A stretch of 64,000 nucleotides of DNA from Nesterenkonia sp. PF2B19. GTDB lineage: Bacteria > Actinomycetota > Actinomycetes > Actinomycetales > Micrococcaceae. The DNA is taken from the NCBI RefSeq assembly GCF_001758425.2, contig NZ_MDSS02000011.1:24724-88723 (forward strand), read 5' to 3'. Below the pieces are notes generated by a model. It saw only the letters and a list, made by a program, of their open reading frames with translations, was not told the origin of the DNA and ran no database searches. A program made the position numbers and the translations under genes. Positions 16,266 to 24,921 of the stretch are shown in pieces. The first letter of the stretch is position 1. Every line of letters starts with the position of its first letter.

Positions 16266-16766
16266 TTACCGCTGTTCCCGGGTGCGCTGGGCATGGGCGC
16301 GTGCTTTCATCCGGTTTCCGCAAGTGGCCATGGAACACCACTTCGCTGTGCCTGGTCGACTGTGGTCGATCAGGAAGAGGTTGCACTCAGTGTTGGCGCA
16401 AGCCCGAAGGCGCCCAGGCAGTTCCTGGACCACGTGCGACCATGCCAGCGCCACACGTGCGGCCAGCCGCTGTGCCGCTGGCGCGTCGAGTTCCCAATGA
16501 ATGCCCTCGAGTGTGATCTCAGGCAGCAGGGCAGCTTTGTCGATCGTCGCGGCGAGGCGCTTAGCTGCGGCGTCCTCTCCACGGATTATGCCTTGCAGGG
16601 CGTCGCGGGTCCGACGCAGACACAGAAGCTCAGCCCCGGTACCAGCACCGCTGAATCGGCTGACCAATTCGCTGCCCGCCGGGCCGTCGAGCTGTTCGAT
16701 AGGGAAGCCGTCGACCACGGGGGCACTGTTCAGTACTGCCATCAGCAGTTCTTCGTCCTCAATCAT
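16266..16766 (-). CDS. CGNR zinc-finger protein (ABATE-like regulator)
   Basis: A 166-residue protein. The C-terminus holds CANTECNLFLID and WCSMATCGNR, the four-Cys CGNR zinc finger thought to bind DNA. The N-terminal part is the helical ABATE-like domain (LRRTRDALQGIIRGE, AAKRLAATIDKAAL). Start at ATG 16766 (MIEDEELL); an upstream ATG at 16817 is possible. It is divergent from the broken hydrolase gene and is probably its regulator. Confidence 0.87.
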   Translation of the reverse strand: MIEDEELLMAVLNSAPVVDGFPIEQLDGPAGSELVSRFSGAGTGAELLCLRRTRDALQGIIRGEDAAAKRLAATIDKAALLPEITLEGIHWELDAPAAQRLAARVALAWSHVVQELPGRLRACANTECNLFLIDHSRPGTAKWCSMATCGNRMKARAHAQRTREQR

Positions 16767-16861
16767 CGTCTTCCTCAGCTCCGTGGCATGACGCCATAGC
16801 TTTGCTCCATATCCCATGCTACCGTACAGATAACCAGTTAAATATAATTAAAGGGTTAGAA

Positions 16862-17721
16862 ATGCCGACTGTCTACCACCGCACCATGCCCATCAACGGC
16901 CTAGAAGTGTTCTACCGCGAAGCAGGGCCGAAGGACGCCCCAGTGATGCTTCTGCTCCACGGCTACCCCACAAGCTCTCACATGTTCCGCCACCTGATCC
17001 CTGCACTGGCTGATCAGTACCGCGTGATCGCACCCGACCACATCGGCTTCGGACGGTCTTCAACTCCCCCTGTGGAGGCTTTCTCCTACACCTTCGATGC
17101 TCTCGCCGATGTCACCTCGGCGTTTCTCCACGCTGTAGGGGTGATGAAGTACACCGTGTATGTCCAGGACTACGGGCCCCGATCGCATGGCGGCTGGCTT
17201 TGGCGAGTCCAGAATCGGTCGAGGGGGTGATCTCCCAGAGCGGCAACGCCTACGAGGAAGGATTCATCCCGGAGTTCTGGGAGCCCATCTGGGCTTACGG
17301 CGAGGACACCACAGAGGCCAACGAGCATGCCCTGCGGCCGGCTCTCGACCGGGAAGCCGTTCAATGGCAATACATCCACGGAGTGCCGGAGGTGTCCACC
17401 ATCGCGCCCGAGGCCTGGGAGCACGACATCGCCCTGCTGGCTCGCCCGGGCCTCGACCGGGCGCAGCTGGCCCTGTTCGCCGACTACGCCAGCAACCGTG
17501 CCCTATACCCACAGGTCCATGACTGGCTGCGCACCTCCGCTGTCCCCGTGCTGGCCGTATGGGGAAAGAACGATGAGATCTTCGGCCCGGCCGGAGCCAC
17601 GGCGTTTAGCCGCGACTCCCCGAACGCGCGGGTCGAACTGCTCGACGGCGGCCATTTCCTTCTGGAGTCCCACCTGGATGAGGTCACCCAGATCATCAAA
17701 GACTGGCGCGCCAGCATATGA
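16862..17721 (+). pseudogene. Alpha/beta hydrolase (haloalkane dehalogenase/epoxide hydrolase-like), frameshifted
   Basis: Two overlapping frames together encode one protein of about 286 residues. Frame 1 has MLLLHGYPTSSHMFRHLIPA with the oxyanion HGYP and ends YVQDYG with the Asp nucleophile. Frame 2 continues APIAWRLALASPESVEGVIS, a lid domain, VLAVWGKNDEIFGPAGA and GGHFLLESH with the catalytic His. The frames join at 17174-17176 in a GGG run, so one base is missing there. A sequencing error would restore a complete enzyme. The Asp nucleophile separates it from esterases. Followed after 44 bp by a DUF4260 gene. Confidence 0.88.
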
Positions 17722-17765
17722 ACCCACCAGCGAAAACATCCGGCCAGGAAACAGGGAGTCACAGC

Positions 17766-18194
17766 ATGTCAGCAGAAAGTCCACAACGCCGGGCATTCGG
17801 CTGGCAGCGGGCAGAGAATGCGCTGATCGCCGTTGGCATCGTTCTGGCCGTGGTGGCCTGGAGCCAGCCGTGGTGGGTGCTGCTGCTTGCCTTCCTCGCC
17901 TTCGACCTCTCCGCGCTGGGTTATGTGATCAACCAGCGGGTGGGAGCGTTCTGCTACAACCTGGTGCATAACTACACCGCCCCGGCCCTGCTCATTGCAG
18001 GCTGGGCAGCGCTGCACCTCAGTGGGGTGAACGCCGACTGGATGGTGCTGTTGGCGGCCTGCTGGGGCTTCCACGTCGCCGTCGACCGCGCCTTAGGCTT
18101 CGGCCTGAAACTCGGCCCATTCACCCACACCCACCTCGGCAGCATCGGGAAGACAGCTCGTGCCGGCATGCCACGCCCTGGAACCGGCCAGTAG
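17766..18194 (+). CDS. DUF4260 family membrane protein
   Basis: A 142-residue membrane protein with about four hydrophobic helices. ENALIAVGIVLAVVAWS, WWVLLLAFLAFDLSALGYVI, NLVHNYTAPALLIAGW and AVDRALGFGLKLG are typical of DUF4260. Conserved His and Asp lie in VHNYTAP and HVAVDR. Function is unknown in the family. Start at ATG 17766. It follows the alpha/beta hydrolase gene and may be cotranscribed with it. Confidence 0.85.
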   Translation: MSAESPQRRAFGWQRAENALIAVGIVLAVVAWSQPWWVLLLAFLAFDLSALGYVINQRVGAFCYNLVHNYTAPALLIAGWAALHLSGVNADWMVLLAACWGFHVAVDRALGFGLKLGPFTHTHLGSIGKTARAGMPRPGTGQ

Positions 18195-18219
18195 CTATAC
18201 CATCTGTCACGGCGGGCTA

Positions 18220-19107
18220 TCAGGCAGAACGCTTCAGCTGTTGTTCGGAGCCGCTCGCGTACTCGTTCCTGCTATTCGTCGCAAGGAGTTGCAGTGCATG
18301 GGCCGAGGATGACCCGGGTTCGGTGTCATAGATCATCAGCGTTTGGTCGGGATCATCACCAGGGGTGAGCGCCTGATAGGTGATGGTGAGGTCTCCGACT
18401 AGTGGGTGGTGGTAGCGCTTGGTGCCGGTGCTGCGCTGGTGCACGCGGTGCCGGGCCCAGAGGCGCCCGAACTCCGGGCATTGAATGGACAGGTCCCCGA
18501 CGAGCCGGCCGAGCCCGGGGTCTTCGGGGTGCCTGCCTGCATCCATGCGCAGCATCGCCACAGTGTCAGCAGCGACCTGCTCCCAGTCCGCGTAGAGCTC
18601 ACGAGCATGGGGGTCAAGGAACACAAAACGTGCTTGATTCCGCTCGGTCGCTGGCAGGGCCTCGAAATCCGCGATGAGAAGCGCGGCGAGCCGGTTCTGC
18701 CCCAGGACTTCGAGGCGGCGTCCCAGCACGAAAGCTGGTCGAGAGGCTTCATTGAGCGTCTCCAGCAGTGTCCGAGTCGCTGGATGCACCTGTTGGGGTT
18801 TTGGCGCCCGCCGACGTCGGGCCGGGGTGGGTTTCGCGATCGTATATAGATGGGCGCACTCGGTGTCGTCAAGCTGCAGAGCCTCAGCGATGGCCTCAAG
18901 GACTTGTGCTGAGGCGCTCTTGCTGCGGCCCTGTTCTAGCCGGGTGTAGTAGTCCACACTGACGCCGGCGAGCATGGCGAGTTCTTCACGGCGAAGTCCC
19001 TCGACCCGACGCCGCCCGTCGTCGATCACACCTGCTGCCTCGGGAGTGATTCGCCCCCGTGCGGCACGCAGGAAGTCAGCCAAGCGCGGCTCTAAGTGAC
19101 CAGTCAT
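18220..19107 (-). CDS. XRE-family regulator with MmyB-like ligand domain, second copy
   Basis: A 295-residue regulator: RRRVEGLRREELAMLAGVSV, then DYYTRLEQGRSKSASAQVLE, followed by an MmyB-like domain (GRRLEVLGQNRLAALLIADF, ARELYADWEQVAADTVAMLR, CPEFGRLWARHRVHQ). It starts at ATG 19107 and is divergent from the SDR at 19272, with 164 bp between them. Same architecture and partner type as the XRE/SDR pair at 13-14.8 kb, so this cassette arose by duplication or by recruitment of related modules. Confidence 0.9.
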   Translation of the reverse strand: MTGHLEPRLADFLRAARGRITPEAAGVIDDGRRRVEGLRREELAMLAGVSVDYYTRLEQGRSKSASAQVLEAIAEALQLDDTECAHLYTIAKPTPARRRRAPKPQQVHPATRTLLETLNEASRPAFVLGRRLEVLGQNRLAALLIADFEALPATERNQARFVFLDPHARELYADWEQVAADTVAMLRMDAGRHPEDPGLGRLVGDLSIQCPEFGRLWARHRVHQRSTGTKRYHHPLVGDLTITYQALTPGDDPDQTLMIYDTEPGSSSAHALQLLATNSRNEYASGSEQQLKRSA

Positions 19108-19271
19108 GGTCTCATTCTTCCGCGTCGGGATGGCGTTGGCGAGAGCCAAGGGTGCCCAATCTGTCCTAGGAAACCTCAGGCCTTCTTGCCCGCCGTGACC
19201 TCGCAGACGATGGATGAGTCGCTGCCACTCGGCACGACTGTCACCTACTGTCTCCGAAAGGAACCCCTTCA

Positions 19272-20111
19272 ATGTCTGTCTGGATGATCACCGGTGCCGG
19301 ACGCGGACTCGGCCTTGAAATCGCTCGCACAGCCCTGGCCGGCGGCGAACAAGTGGCCCTGGCCGCCCGCCTCCCGGAGCGACTACCCGAGGACGTGCGT
19401 ACCCATCCGAACGCGTTGCCCGTTGGCCTGGACGTGACCGACCAGGCGCAGATCGCCACCGCTGTGACCGAGGTCGCCGACCAGTTGGGCACCATCGATG
19501 TCCTGGTCAACAACGCTGGCCGGGGCCTGCTCGGTGCCCTAGAAGAGATCACCGATGCCGAGGCGCGTTCGCTGTTCGATGTCAACGTCTTCGGGCTGAT
19601 CAACACCACTCGTGCGGTGCTACCGATCATGCGCGCAGCAGGTAGTGGCAAGCTCGTTCACATCGGGTCCCGCTCCGGATTCGAGGGCGAACCAGGTGTG
19701 AGCATGTACTCGGCCTCCAAATTCGCCGTGGCAGGAATCAGCGAGGCCCTGGCGGCCGAGCTCGAATCCTTCGGCATCCAAAGCATGGTCGTCGAACCTG
19801 GCGTGTTCCGCACCGACTTCCTCGACGCCTCCTCAGTCCAGCTGCCGGATCACCGCATCGATGTCTACGACGGCACACCAGCCCATGTGACCCTCGATTG
19901 GGTCGACGAAGCCAACCACACCCAGCCTGGTGACCCGGTCAAGGGGGCTGCATTCATCTACCAGGTCGCCTCAGGAGAACGGCTTCCACTGCGCCTGCCG
20001 GTCGGGCAGGATGCCTTGGACCGTCGCACCGAGATGAACGAGCGCATCGAGCGCGAGATCACCCCGCTGCGCGAGGCATCAGCGGCCACCGCACACCCCG
20101 AAAGTGACTGA
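19272..20111 (+). CDS. Short-chain dehydrogenase/reductase (SDR), second copy
   Basis: A 279-residue oxidoreductase: WMITGAGRGLGLEIARTALA, TIDVLVNNAGRGLLGALEEI, IGSRSGFEGEPGVSMYSASK (Ser, Tyr, Lys) and VVEPGVFRTDFLDASS. The longer C-terminus than the SDR at 13 kb is typical of the group annotated as oxidoreductases acting on steroids or ketones. RBS GAAAGGAACC precedes ATG 19272. Its stop overlaps or abuts the flavin reductase-like gene, so the pair forms an operon opposite the XRE regulator. Confidence 0.91.
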   Translation: MSVWMITGAGRGLGLEIARTALAGGEQVALAARLPERLPEDVRTHPNALPVGLDVTDQAQIATAVTEVADQLGTIDVLVNNAGRGLLGALEEITDAEARSLFDVNVFGLINTTRAVLPIMRAAGSGKLVHIGSRSGFEGEPGVSMYSASKFAVAGISEALAAELESFGIQSMVVEPGVFRTDFLDASSVQLPDHRIDVYDGTPAHVTLDWVDEANHTQPGDPVKGAAFIYQVASGERLPLRLPVGQDALDRRTEMNERIEREITPLREASAATAHPESD

Positions 20112-20670
20112 TCCTATGTCGAGCATTTTCGAGCCGTATCCAGTCTCGCTCGTCCATCAGCTGATCGAGCCGGGCCCCACGGTGATGATCACCACCGGGG
20201 GTGACCAGTGGCCCACCATCATGACCAACGGGTTCAACATGCCCGTCCGGCATGATGGCACCCTCGCCGTCGTCGTCGGCCCCTGGGATACCACCTACGA
20301 GACGCTACGACGCGTCGGTGAGTGCGTCATCGCGGTTCCCGACACTGGCTTGCTGGAGACGACCGTCGACGTCGGCAACGCCTCCAGCGCACAGATGAAC
20401 AAATGGGAACACTTCGGACTCACCCAGTTGCCTGCGTCAACCATCGAGGCACCCCTGATCGGAGAATGCGTGGCAAACATTGAGTGCGCCGTCGAAGACG
20501 ACACGCTCGTCGACGCCTATGACCTGTGGATCCTCCGCGCCCGCGCCGCATGGCTGCGCCCGGACGCCGAGACCCCGGAGTTCCACCACCGCGGAAACGG
20601 GACCTTCACCGAAAACGGCCAGCTCCACGACCTACGAGACCGCATGACCAAATGGCAGCACCTCACCTGA
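20104..20670 (+). CDS. Flavin reductase-like domain protein
   Basis: A 188-residue FMN-binding split-barrel protein: PGPTVMITTGGDQWPTIMTN, GPWDTTYETLRRVGECVIAV, AQMNKWEHFGLTQLPAS and IGECVANIECAVEDDTLV match the flavin reductase-like family. It probably works with the SDR upstream in a redox reaction on a small molecule. Start either GTG 20104, overlapping the SDR stop, or ATG 20116. The stop codon directly touches the left end of the IS3 copy at 20671, so the last residues could be altered by the insertion. Confidence 0.85.
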   Translation: MTDPMSSIFEPYPVSLVHQLIEPGPTVMITTGGDQWPTIMTNGFNMPVRHDGTLAVVVGPWDTTYETLRRVGECVIAVPDTGLLETTVDVGNASSAQMNKWEHFGLTQLPASTIEAPLIGECVANIECAVEDDTLVDAYDLWILRARAAWLRPDAETPEFHHRGNGTFTENGQLHDLRDRMTKWQHLT

Positions 20671-20704
20671 AGGGCGTGAGGAACGAACTGGTGACAGGTT
20701 CGGT

Positions 20705-21580
20705 TTAGGCCGCGAGTGTGTGCGGCTCGGCTAGCTTGGCTTCGAACTCGATGGGCGTCAAGCCGCCGAGGGTGTCCTGGGCGCGTTGGCGGTGATACTT
20801 CCGCTCGATCCACACGACAATCGCGAGCCGGAGTTCCTGCCGGGTGGCCCACCGCTGCTGGTTGAGCACGTTCGTCTGCAGCAGCGACCAGAACGACTCC
20901 ATGGCAGCGTTGTCGCCCGCGGCGCCGACTCTTCCCATCGATCCGACCATGTCGTGGCGGCGCAGCTCGCGGGCCATGGCCCGGGAGCGGAACTGGCTGC
21001 CCCTATCGGCGTGCAGGATGCACCCGGCGACCTCAGCACGCCGGGCGACGGCGTTGCCGACAGCATCGACGGCGAGTTTCGCGGTCATCCGGTCTGAGAT
21101 CGAGTAGCCGACGATCCGGTTCGAGAACACGTCCTTGATCGCGCAGCAGTAGAGCTTGCCTTCGCTCGTCCAGTGCTCCGTGATATCGGTGAGCCAGAGC
21201 CGGTTCGGGGCGTCGGCGCGGAACACCCGCTGCACGTGATCGTCGAACGCCGGTGGGCCGGCCTTCTTGCCCTTCCCGCGCCGCCGGCGCTGCGCGGACG
21301 AGAGGATCCCGGCCTGCGAGCACAGCTTCCACGCCGTGCGCCTGCTCATCCGCCACCCCGCCCGGCGGGCTTCGTCGGCCAAGTAGCGCTAGCCGAACCT
21401 CGGGTCGTCGTGATGCGCGTCGTGCAGCGCGTTGATCCGATACGCGCGGAGCACGTCCGCCTCCCGGACAGGGGCTTTGCGCCACCGATAGTAGGGCTGT
21501 CTTGCGAGCTTGAGGACCCGGCACGACACCGTCACGGGAATCCCCGCGTCGGCGAGCTCAGATACGAGCGGGTACGTCAT
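20705..21580 (-). pseudogene. IS3-family OrfB transposase with in-frame amber stop
   Basis: DDE integrase core with WLTDITEHWTSEGKLY, ILHADRGSQFRSRAMA and NAAMESFWSLLQTNVL. The frame is open over about 292 codons except for one TAG after DDPRFG (at about 21391), where relatives have Tyr or His before RY. The change is a single base within GGCTAGCGC. Without readthrough no active OrfB is made. The start overlaps the orfA stop by 4 bases. Confidence 0.88.
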
Positions 21581-21882
21581 TTTGGGGAGCCACCGAGTTT
21601 CAGGTTCGCCTGCGACAGATACGCCGCCGCACGGCAGAGGACCTCGTTCTCCTGCTCCAGCAACCGGATCCGCTTCTTCAGCTCCCGAGCCTCGGCAGCG
21701 TCCGCCGCGGTCTGACCAGGTCGATTGCCGTCTTCGACATCGGCCTGGCGGAGCCAGTTCTGCAGGGTTGCTTCACTGATGCCGAAGTCGGTGGCGATCT
21801 GCTTGATGGTGACGCCGCTCTCGCGGCTACGAGCGACCGCGACAACGTCTTCGCGGAACTCTCTGGGATAGGGACCGGGCAT
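21577..21882 (-). CDS. IS3-family transposase OrfA
   Basis: A 101-residue subunit: YPREFREDVVAVARSRESGV, IATDFGISEATLQNWLRQAD and RIRLLEQENEVLCRAAAYLS give HTH plus coiled coil. The ATG at 21882 is taken as start because the family begins MPGPYPREF; upstream in-frame codons to 21915 are not needed. Intact, but its partner orfB is broken. Confidence 0.9.
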   Translation of the reverse strand: MPGPYPREFREDVVAVARSRESGVTIKQIATDFGISEATLQNWLRQADVEDGNRPGQTAADAAEARELKKRIRLLEQENEVLCRAAAYLSQANLKLGGSPK

Positions 21883-22027
21883 GATGACATCCTCCCCGCC
21901 AGCGCCTCCCGGCACTAACGATCAGTTGTCACCGATTCGTTCCTCACGCCCTTTAAACGTTGAAGCGGAACTCCACCACGTTCCGTAGCCGAACAACCTC
22001 TAGCGTTCAACTTCCGACACAGCTTCG

Positions 22028-22942
22028 TCAGGCCCAGAGCGGACTGCTGGTCTGCCAGTCGTCAGGGATGCCCATGTGCGCGACGGGCACGGCCTGAACT
22101 GCTGGATAGCTCTTCAGAACGGCTCGGAGCAGGCTGCTGCGGCCGAGCCCCAGCCGGTCCGATAGGAACTGCACGAGCGTCAACTGCCCGAACGTGCGAC
22201 TCCAGTCCGCAGCACTGGCGTGGAGATCAGCGTGACGGCCGACAGGTGGGAGCTTCGGCGTGAGCGTGTGCACCCGGTTGAAGAGACGGCCGTGATGAGC
22301 GCACGTGTTACGCACAACGTTGAGCGACTTTAGCCAGCTCGCCAGCTGGGAAGGGCTGAGCCCGCAAGCATCGGCGACGTCCTCGCGAACCCCGGCTGGC
22401 GCGAAGTTGTAGAGATGCGTGAGGCTCCCCCAGTCGATGATCTCGACGGCAGCCCAGACCGGAAGACGCCCGCCGTACTTCATGTCGTGGTGCTTCACAA
22501 AGTCTTCGCGTGAACAGTTGAGTTCGCGCTGGTACTTCTTCAGCCACCTCGGATAGCGATCACCTTGGCGAGCTGTCGGGCCGAGCAGTTCCGCGTCGAG
22601 GTGCGCGCAGGGATCGATGCTCCCGAGTTCATGGCCGAGCAGCGCGCGGATGGCCAACTCGACGGGAGTCAGCGTTGTGAACGTCGCGGCTCGAAGCCTG
22701 GCGTCGAACTCGTAGAGCGCGACCACGTCACTGAAGCGCGTGCCGACGTAAAAGTCGTCCTCGCGCCCACCCTCAACCTGCTTGCGGAACGGATACCAGT
22801 AACCGCTCAGCCGGTAGTAGTTCACTCGCCGGAGCGTTGCCTCGGCCGACTCGCGGTCGCCCATGTCCATGCCACGGGCGGCGAGGATCTCGACCTGCCG
22901 GGCGTAGGACTCGTGCCCCTTGACGCCACTGTCCACGAACAC
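22028..22942 (-). CDS. Abi_2 family (AbiF/AbiD-like) abortive-infection protein
   Basis: A 304-residue HEPN-type protein of a phage-defence family. RRVNYYRLSGYWYPFRKQ (about 39-55) is the Abi_2 hallmark. SLNVVRNTCAHHGRLFNR (about 206-223) gives the Arg-x4-His RNase motif with Arg211, Asn212 and His216. VALYEFDARLRAATFTTLTP is also typical. The start codon is GTG. A promoter and a compact structured RNA lie directly upstream, as described for abiF genes (the abiF RNA motif). Likely role: RNA cleavage leading to growth arrest on infection, held in check or guided by the RNA. Mechanism is inference. Confidence 0.88.
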   Translation of the reverse strand: MFVDSGVKGHESYARQVEILAARGMDMGDRESAEATLRRVNYYRLSGYWYPFRKQVEGGREDDFYVGTRFSDVVALYEFDARLRAATFTTLTPVELAIRALLGHELGSIDPCAHLDAELLGPTARQGDRYPRWLKKYQRELNCSREDFVKHHDMKYGGRLPVWAAVEIIDWGSLTHLYNFAPAGVREDVADACGLSPSQLASWLKSLNVVRNTCAHHGRLFNRVHTLTPKLPPVGRHADLHASAADWSRTFGQLTLVQFLSDRLGLGRSSLLRAVLKSYPAVQAVPVAHMGIPDDWQTSSPLWA

Positions 22943-22954
22943 CGCCTGAAAGAA

Positions 22955-23000
22955 TGAGGACCGGCCCTGGACCTACCGAGGTAGGCGGAACCGGTCTTAG
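22955..23000 (-). ncRNA. Candidate abiF-type structured RNA upstream of the Abi_2 gene
   Basis: On the minus strand the leader folds into an outer stem GACCGG (22991-22996) with CCGGTC (22959-22964). An inner stem pairs CCTACC (22980-22985) with GGTAGG (22972-22977). The two are joined by short asymmetric internal loops (TTCCG and TCCAGGG). It begins close to the predicted transcription start and ends 12 bases before the GTG start codon. A conserved RNA, the abiF motif, is known upstream of abiF-like genes; this match is from position and general shape, not from a covariance model. Confidence 0.6.
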
Positions 23001-23008
23001 TAGTAGCC

Positions 23009-23037
23009 AGTGTACGCGAGCGGCCGACAGCCGACAA
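23009..23037 (-). promoter_or_regulatory. Promoter of the RNA/Abi_2 unit
   Basis: Minus strand: -35 TTGTCG (23032-23037), 17-bp spacer, -10 TACACT (23009-23014). The predicted start lies just before the structured RNA, so the RNA would be made from its own promoter rather than only by readthrough from the upstream gene. Confidence 0.6.
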
Positions 23038-23044
23038 CTCGCCT

Positions 23045-23617
23045 TCATGACCGTGGGAGGTCCTCGTCGAGCGGACGGACCCGTGGGTTGGACGTACGAG
23101 GCGGCTCCCAACCCTGCTGCTCGTGAACGCTGAGGGTCATGCTCCTGGCGTGCTCGGTGAGCTCGCTGAGCGCCGGGCCGTCATGACCCTTTGACCGGAG
23201 GTAGCGGAGGTTTTGGCTGAGCACCTGCGCCCAGGACATGAGAGGTTCGAGGCTCTTCAGTCGCCGGTCGATCGAGTCGTCCGGCCTCGCCTGCTCCATG
23301 ACTAGCCGGCCGAAGGTAGCGCCGAGGGTCCGCTCGGAGTCGAGCCATAGATCGAGACCTTTCCACGCGTCGCCGAGCTTTTCGACGAGCTCCATCATCG
23401 CGATGCGAAGATTTGTCAGGCGATCGTTGATTGGCTCAGCTGCGGGATCGAAGCCGAGGAGCCGCTGCACCGCCTCCTGGAGCTTGGACCAGCTCGCATC
23501 GGCAGCCGCACGCCGAGACTCCTCAAGCGCTTCCTTGGCGCGAGCATTCGCCAACCAGGTGCCGAGCCCGGCAACGACAAGTGAGAGGCAGGAGATTACG
23601 AAGGCGGCGACGTCCAT
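23045..23617 (-). CDS. Single-pass membrane protein with helical cytosolic part, unknown
   Basis: A 190-residue protein. Residues 3-20 form one transmembrane helix (VAAFVISCLSLVVAGLGTWL). The rest is charged and helical (ARAKEALEESRRAAADASWS, NDRLTNLRIAMMELVEKLGD, DSIDRRLKSLEPLMSWAQVL). No family recognised. The gene lies just upstream of the Abi_2 gene on the same strand, with the RNA promoter between them. Start at ATG 23617; an upstream in-frame ATG at 23650 is less likely. Could be a second component of the defence locus or a passenger. Confidence 0.65.
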   Translation of the reverse strand: MDVAAFVISCLSLVVAGLGTWLANARAKEALEESRRAAADASWSKLQEAVQRLLGFDPAAEPINDRLTNLRIAMMELVEKLGDAWKGLDLWLDSERTLGATFGRLVMEQARPDDSIDRRLKSLEPLMSWAQVLSQNLRYLRSKGHDGPALSELTEHARSMTLSVHEQQGWEPPRTSNPRVRPLDEDLPRS

Positions 23618-23807
23618 GCGGGCATCTTCCCATTGACCGCACAGCGGCATCGCGAAGCCCTACGTTGCGGGAAGGGGACTGTTATGCGGTCATGTATCTG
23701 CAAGGGACAACGCGGGACGAATCCCATCGGCCGTGGGCTCCCTTACGAGCGGGTAGAACCTATTCCGGCACGCGTGCCTGCGAGAAGAGGTAGGCAGTCG
23801 CGCGGCA

Positions 23808-23848
23808 CTAGATGTACTGACCGGGGACATTGATCGACGGCGGGGCGT
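23808..23848 (-). pseudogene. Scar of an IS481-family transposase C-terminus
   Basis: Minus strand reads PPSINVPGQYI then TAG at 23808. The last residues, INVPGQYI, are identical to the end of the IS481 transposase at 25375-26361 (LINVPGQYI). No further transposase sequence precedes it, so it is a short relic of a second copy. Confidence 0.6.
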
Positions 23849-23860
23849 GCCGCCTACCAG

Positions 23861-24835
23861 TCATGGGGCGGGGGCCGCGTGCGTTTCGGCGAGATCCCTG
23901 GCGAGTTGACCGATGCGTTCGCGGGCTGTCTCTGGGGTCAGTATCTCGATGTGGTCACCGAATTGGAGGAGCTGGCGCACTGACTCGATGTTGGGGTAGC
24001 GGATGACGACCGAGCACCAGCCTCTTTCGGTTTCGGAGACCTCGTGGATGCGGGTGCCGAGGATGCGCCGTGCCAGGTCGAGGCGGTTTTCTCGAAGGCG
24101 GGCGGTCACGCTTACGCGACCTGGCGTCTCGGTGCGTTCCTTCAGGTCATCCCACATGGTGCGGAGGGTCTGATCTGGGCGAAGGGCGACTGGCGCGTCG
24201 AGTGTCTCGTAAGCCGAGAGCCGTTCCAGAGCAAACAGCCGGCCGGCTCCCTGGTCGTCGGCGATGAGGTACCAGCGGCCCGATTTCGCCACGATCCCGT
24301 ACGGGTCGACCACCAACATCGAAGCCTGTCCCTCAGCGCTGCGCCGGTATTGGATGCGCATCCGGCGTCGGTGTCGTAGCGCTGATGCTAGATCTGCTAC
24401 GTCCACCTCCGCGTTTGAGTCGGCAAGCCACGCGTTGCTGTCCACCAGGACCAGGTCTGACAGGCGCGGCAGGTTCGGGGACTCGAGCGCTGTGGTCTGG
24501 CGGGCGGCGATCTTGCGTGCGGCCGACTCACGCACCGCAGACAGCCCCAAACTCTCAAGTTGCGCGCTGTCTAAACCGGCAACGGAGAGGGCCTCTAGCT
24601 CCCGAGGTTCCAGATGGGATGCATTGAGCCGTACACCGGGGAGCAGGACGATCCCACCGCTCCGGCCCCGTTCGGCATAAACAGGCACACCTGCCGTCGA
24701 GAGCGCCTCGACATCCCGCAGCACAGTCCGCCGGGACACCTCCAGACGGTCGGCTAGTTCGGTGGTGGTAATGCGCTGGCGTGTCTGCAGGAATAACAAG
24801 AGGTGCAGCAGTCTCGAAGCCTTCATACTGGCCAA
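23861..24835 (-). CDS. WYL-domain transcriptional regulator (YafY-like)
   Basis: A 324-residue regulator. N-terminal HTH_11: LLLFLQTRQRITTTELADRL and EVSRRTVLRDVEALSTAGVP. Central WYL domain: PYGIVAKSGRWYLIADDQGA and FALERLSAYETLDAPVALRP. C-terminal WCX-like part: VTARLRENRLDLARRILGTR. WYL proteins sense nucleotides or other ligands. It is divergent from the VOC-family gene 86 bp away and should control it; the gap between them has room for one operator. Confidence 0.9.
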   Translation of the reverse strand: MASMKASRLLHLLLFLQTRQRITTTELADRLEVSRRTVLRDVEALSTAGVPVYAERGRSGGIVLLPGVRLNASHLEPRELEALSVAGLDSAQLESLGLSAVRESAARKIAARQTTALESPNLPRLSDLVLVDSNAWLADSNAEVDVADLASALRHRRRMRIQYRRSAEGQASMLVVDPYGIVAKSGRWYLIADDQGAGRLFALERLSAYETLDAPVALRPDQTLRTMWDDLKERTETPGRVSVTARLRENRLDLARRILGTRIHEVSETERGWCSVVIRYPNIESVRQLLQFGDHIEILTPETARERIGQLARDLAETHAAPAP

Positions 24836-24921
24836 TCTTCGCAGAAAAGGTGACAGGTCTTGTCGTGATTAGGCGGTCAACTGGTGCGGTACCGAGAACC
24901 CAACGACCTGAGGAGCGTTCT

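Larger units (their letters stand above)
20671..21952. mobile_element. IS3-family insertion sequence, copy 2 (inactivated)
   Basis: About 1.28 kb. Left end AGGGCGTGAGGAACGAACTG and right end (reverse complement) AGGGCGTGAGGAACGAATCG form the inverted repeats. It carries orfA and orfB on the minus strand; orfB has an internal stop. Sequence differs clearly from copies 1 and 3, so it is a separate IS. No target duplication seen. Confidence 0.87.

Noticed and set aside
20705..21382. Separate intact short transposase gene
   Set aside because: It is the downstream part of one OrfB frame interrupted by a single TAG.
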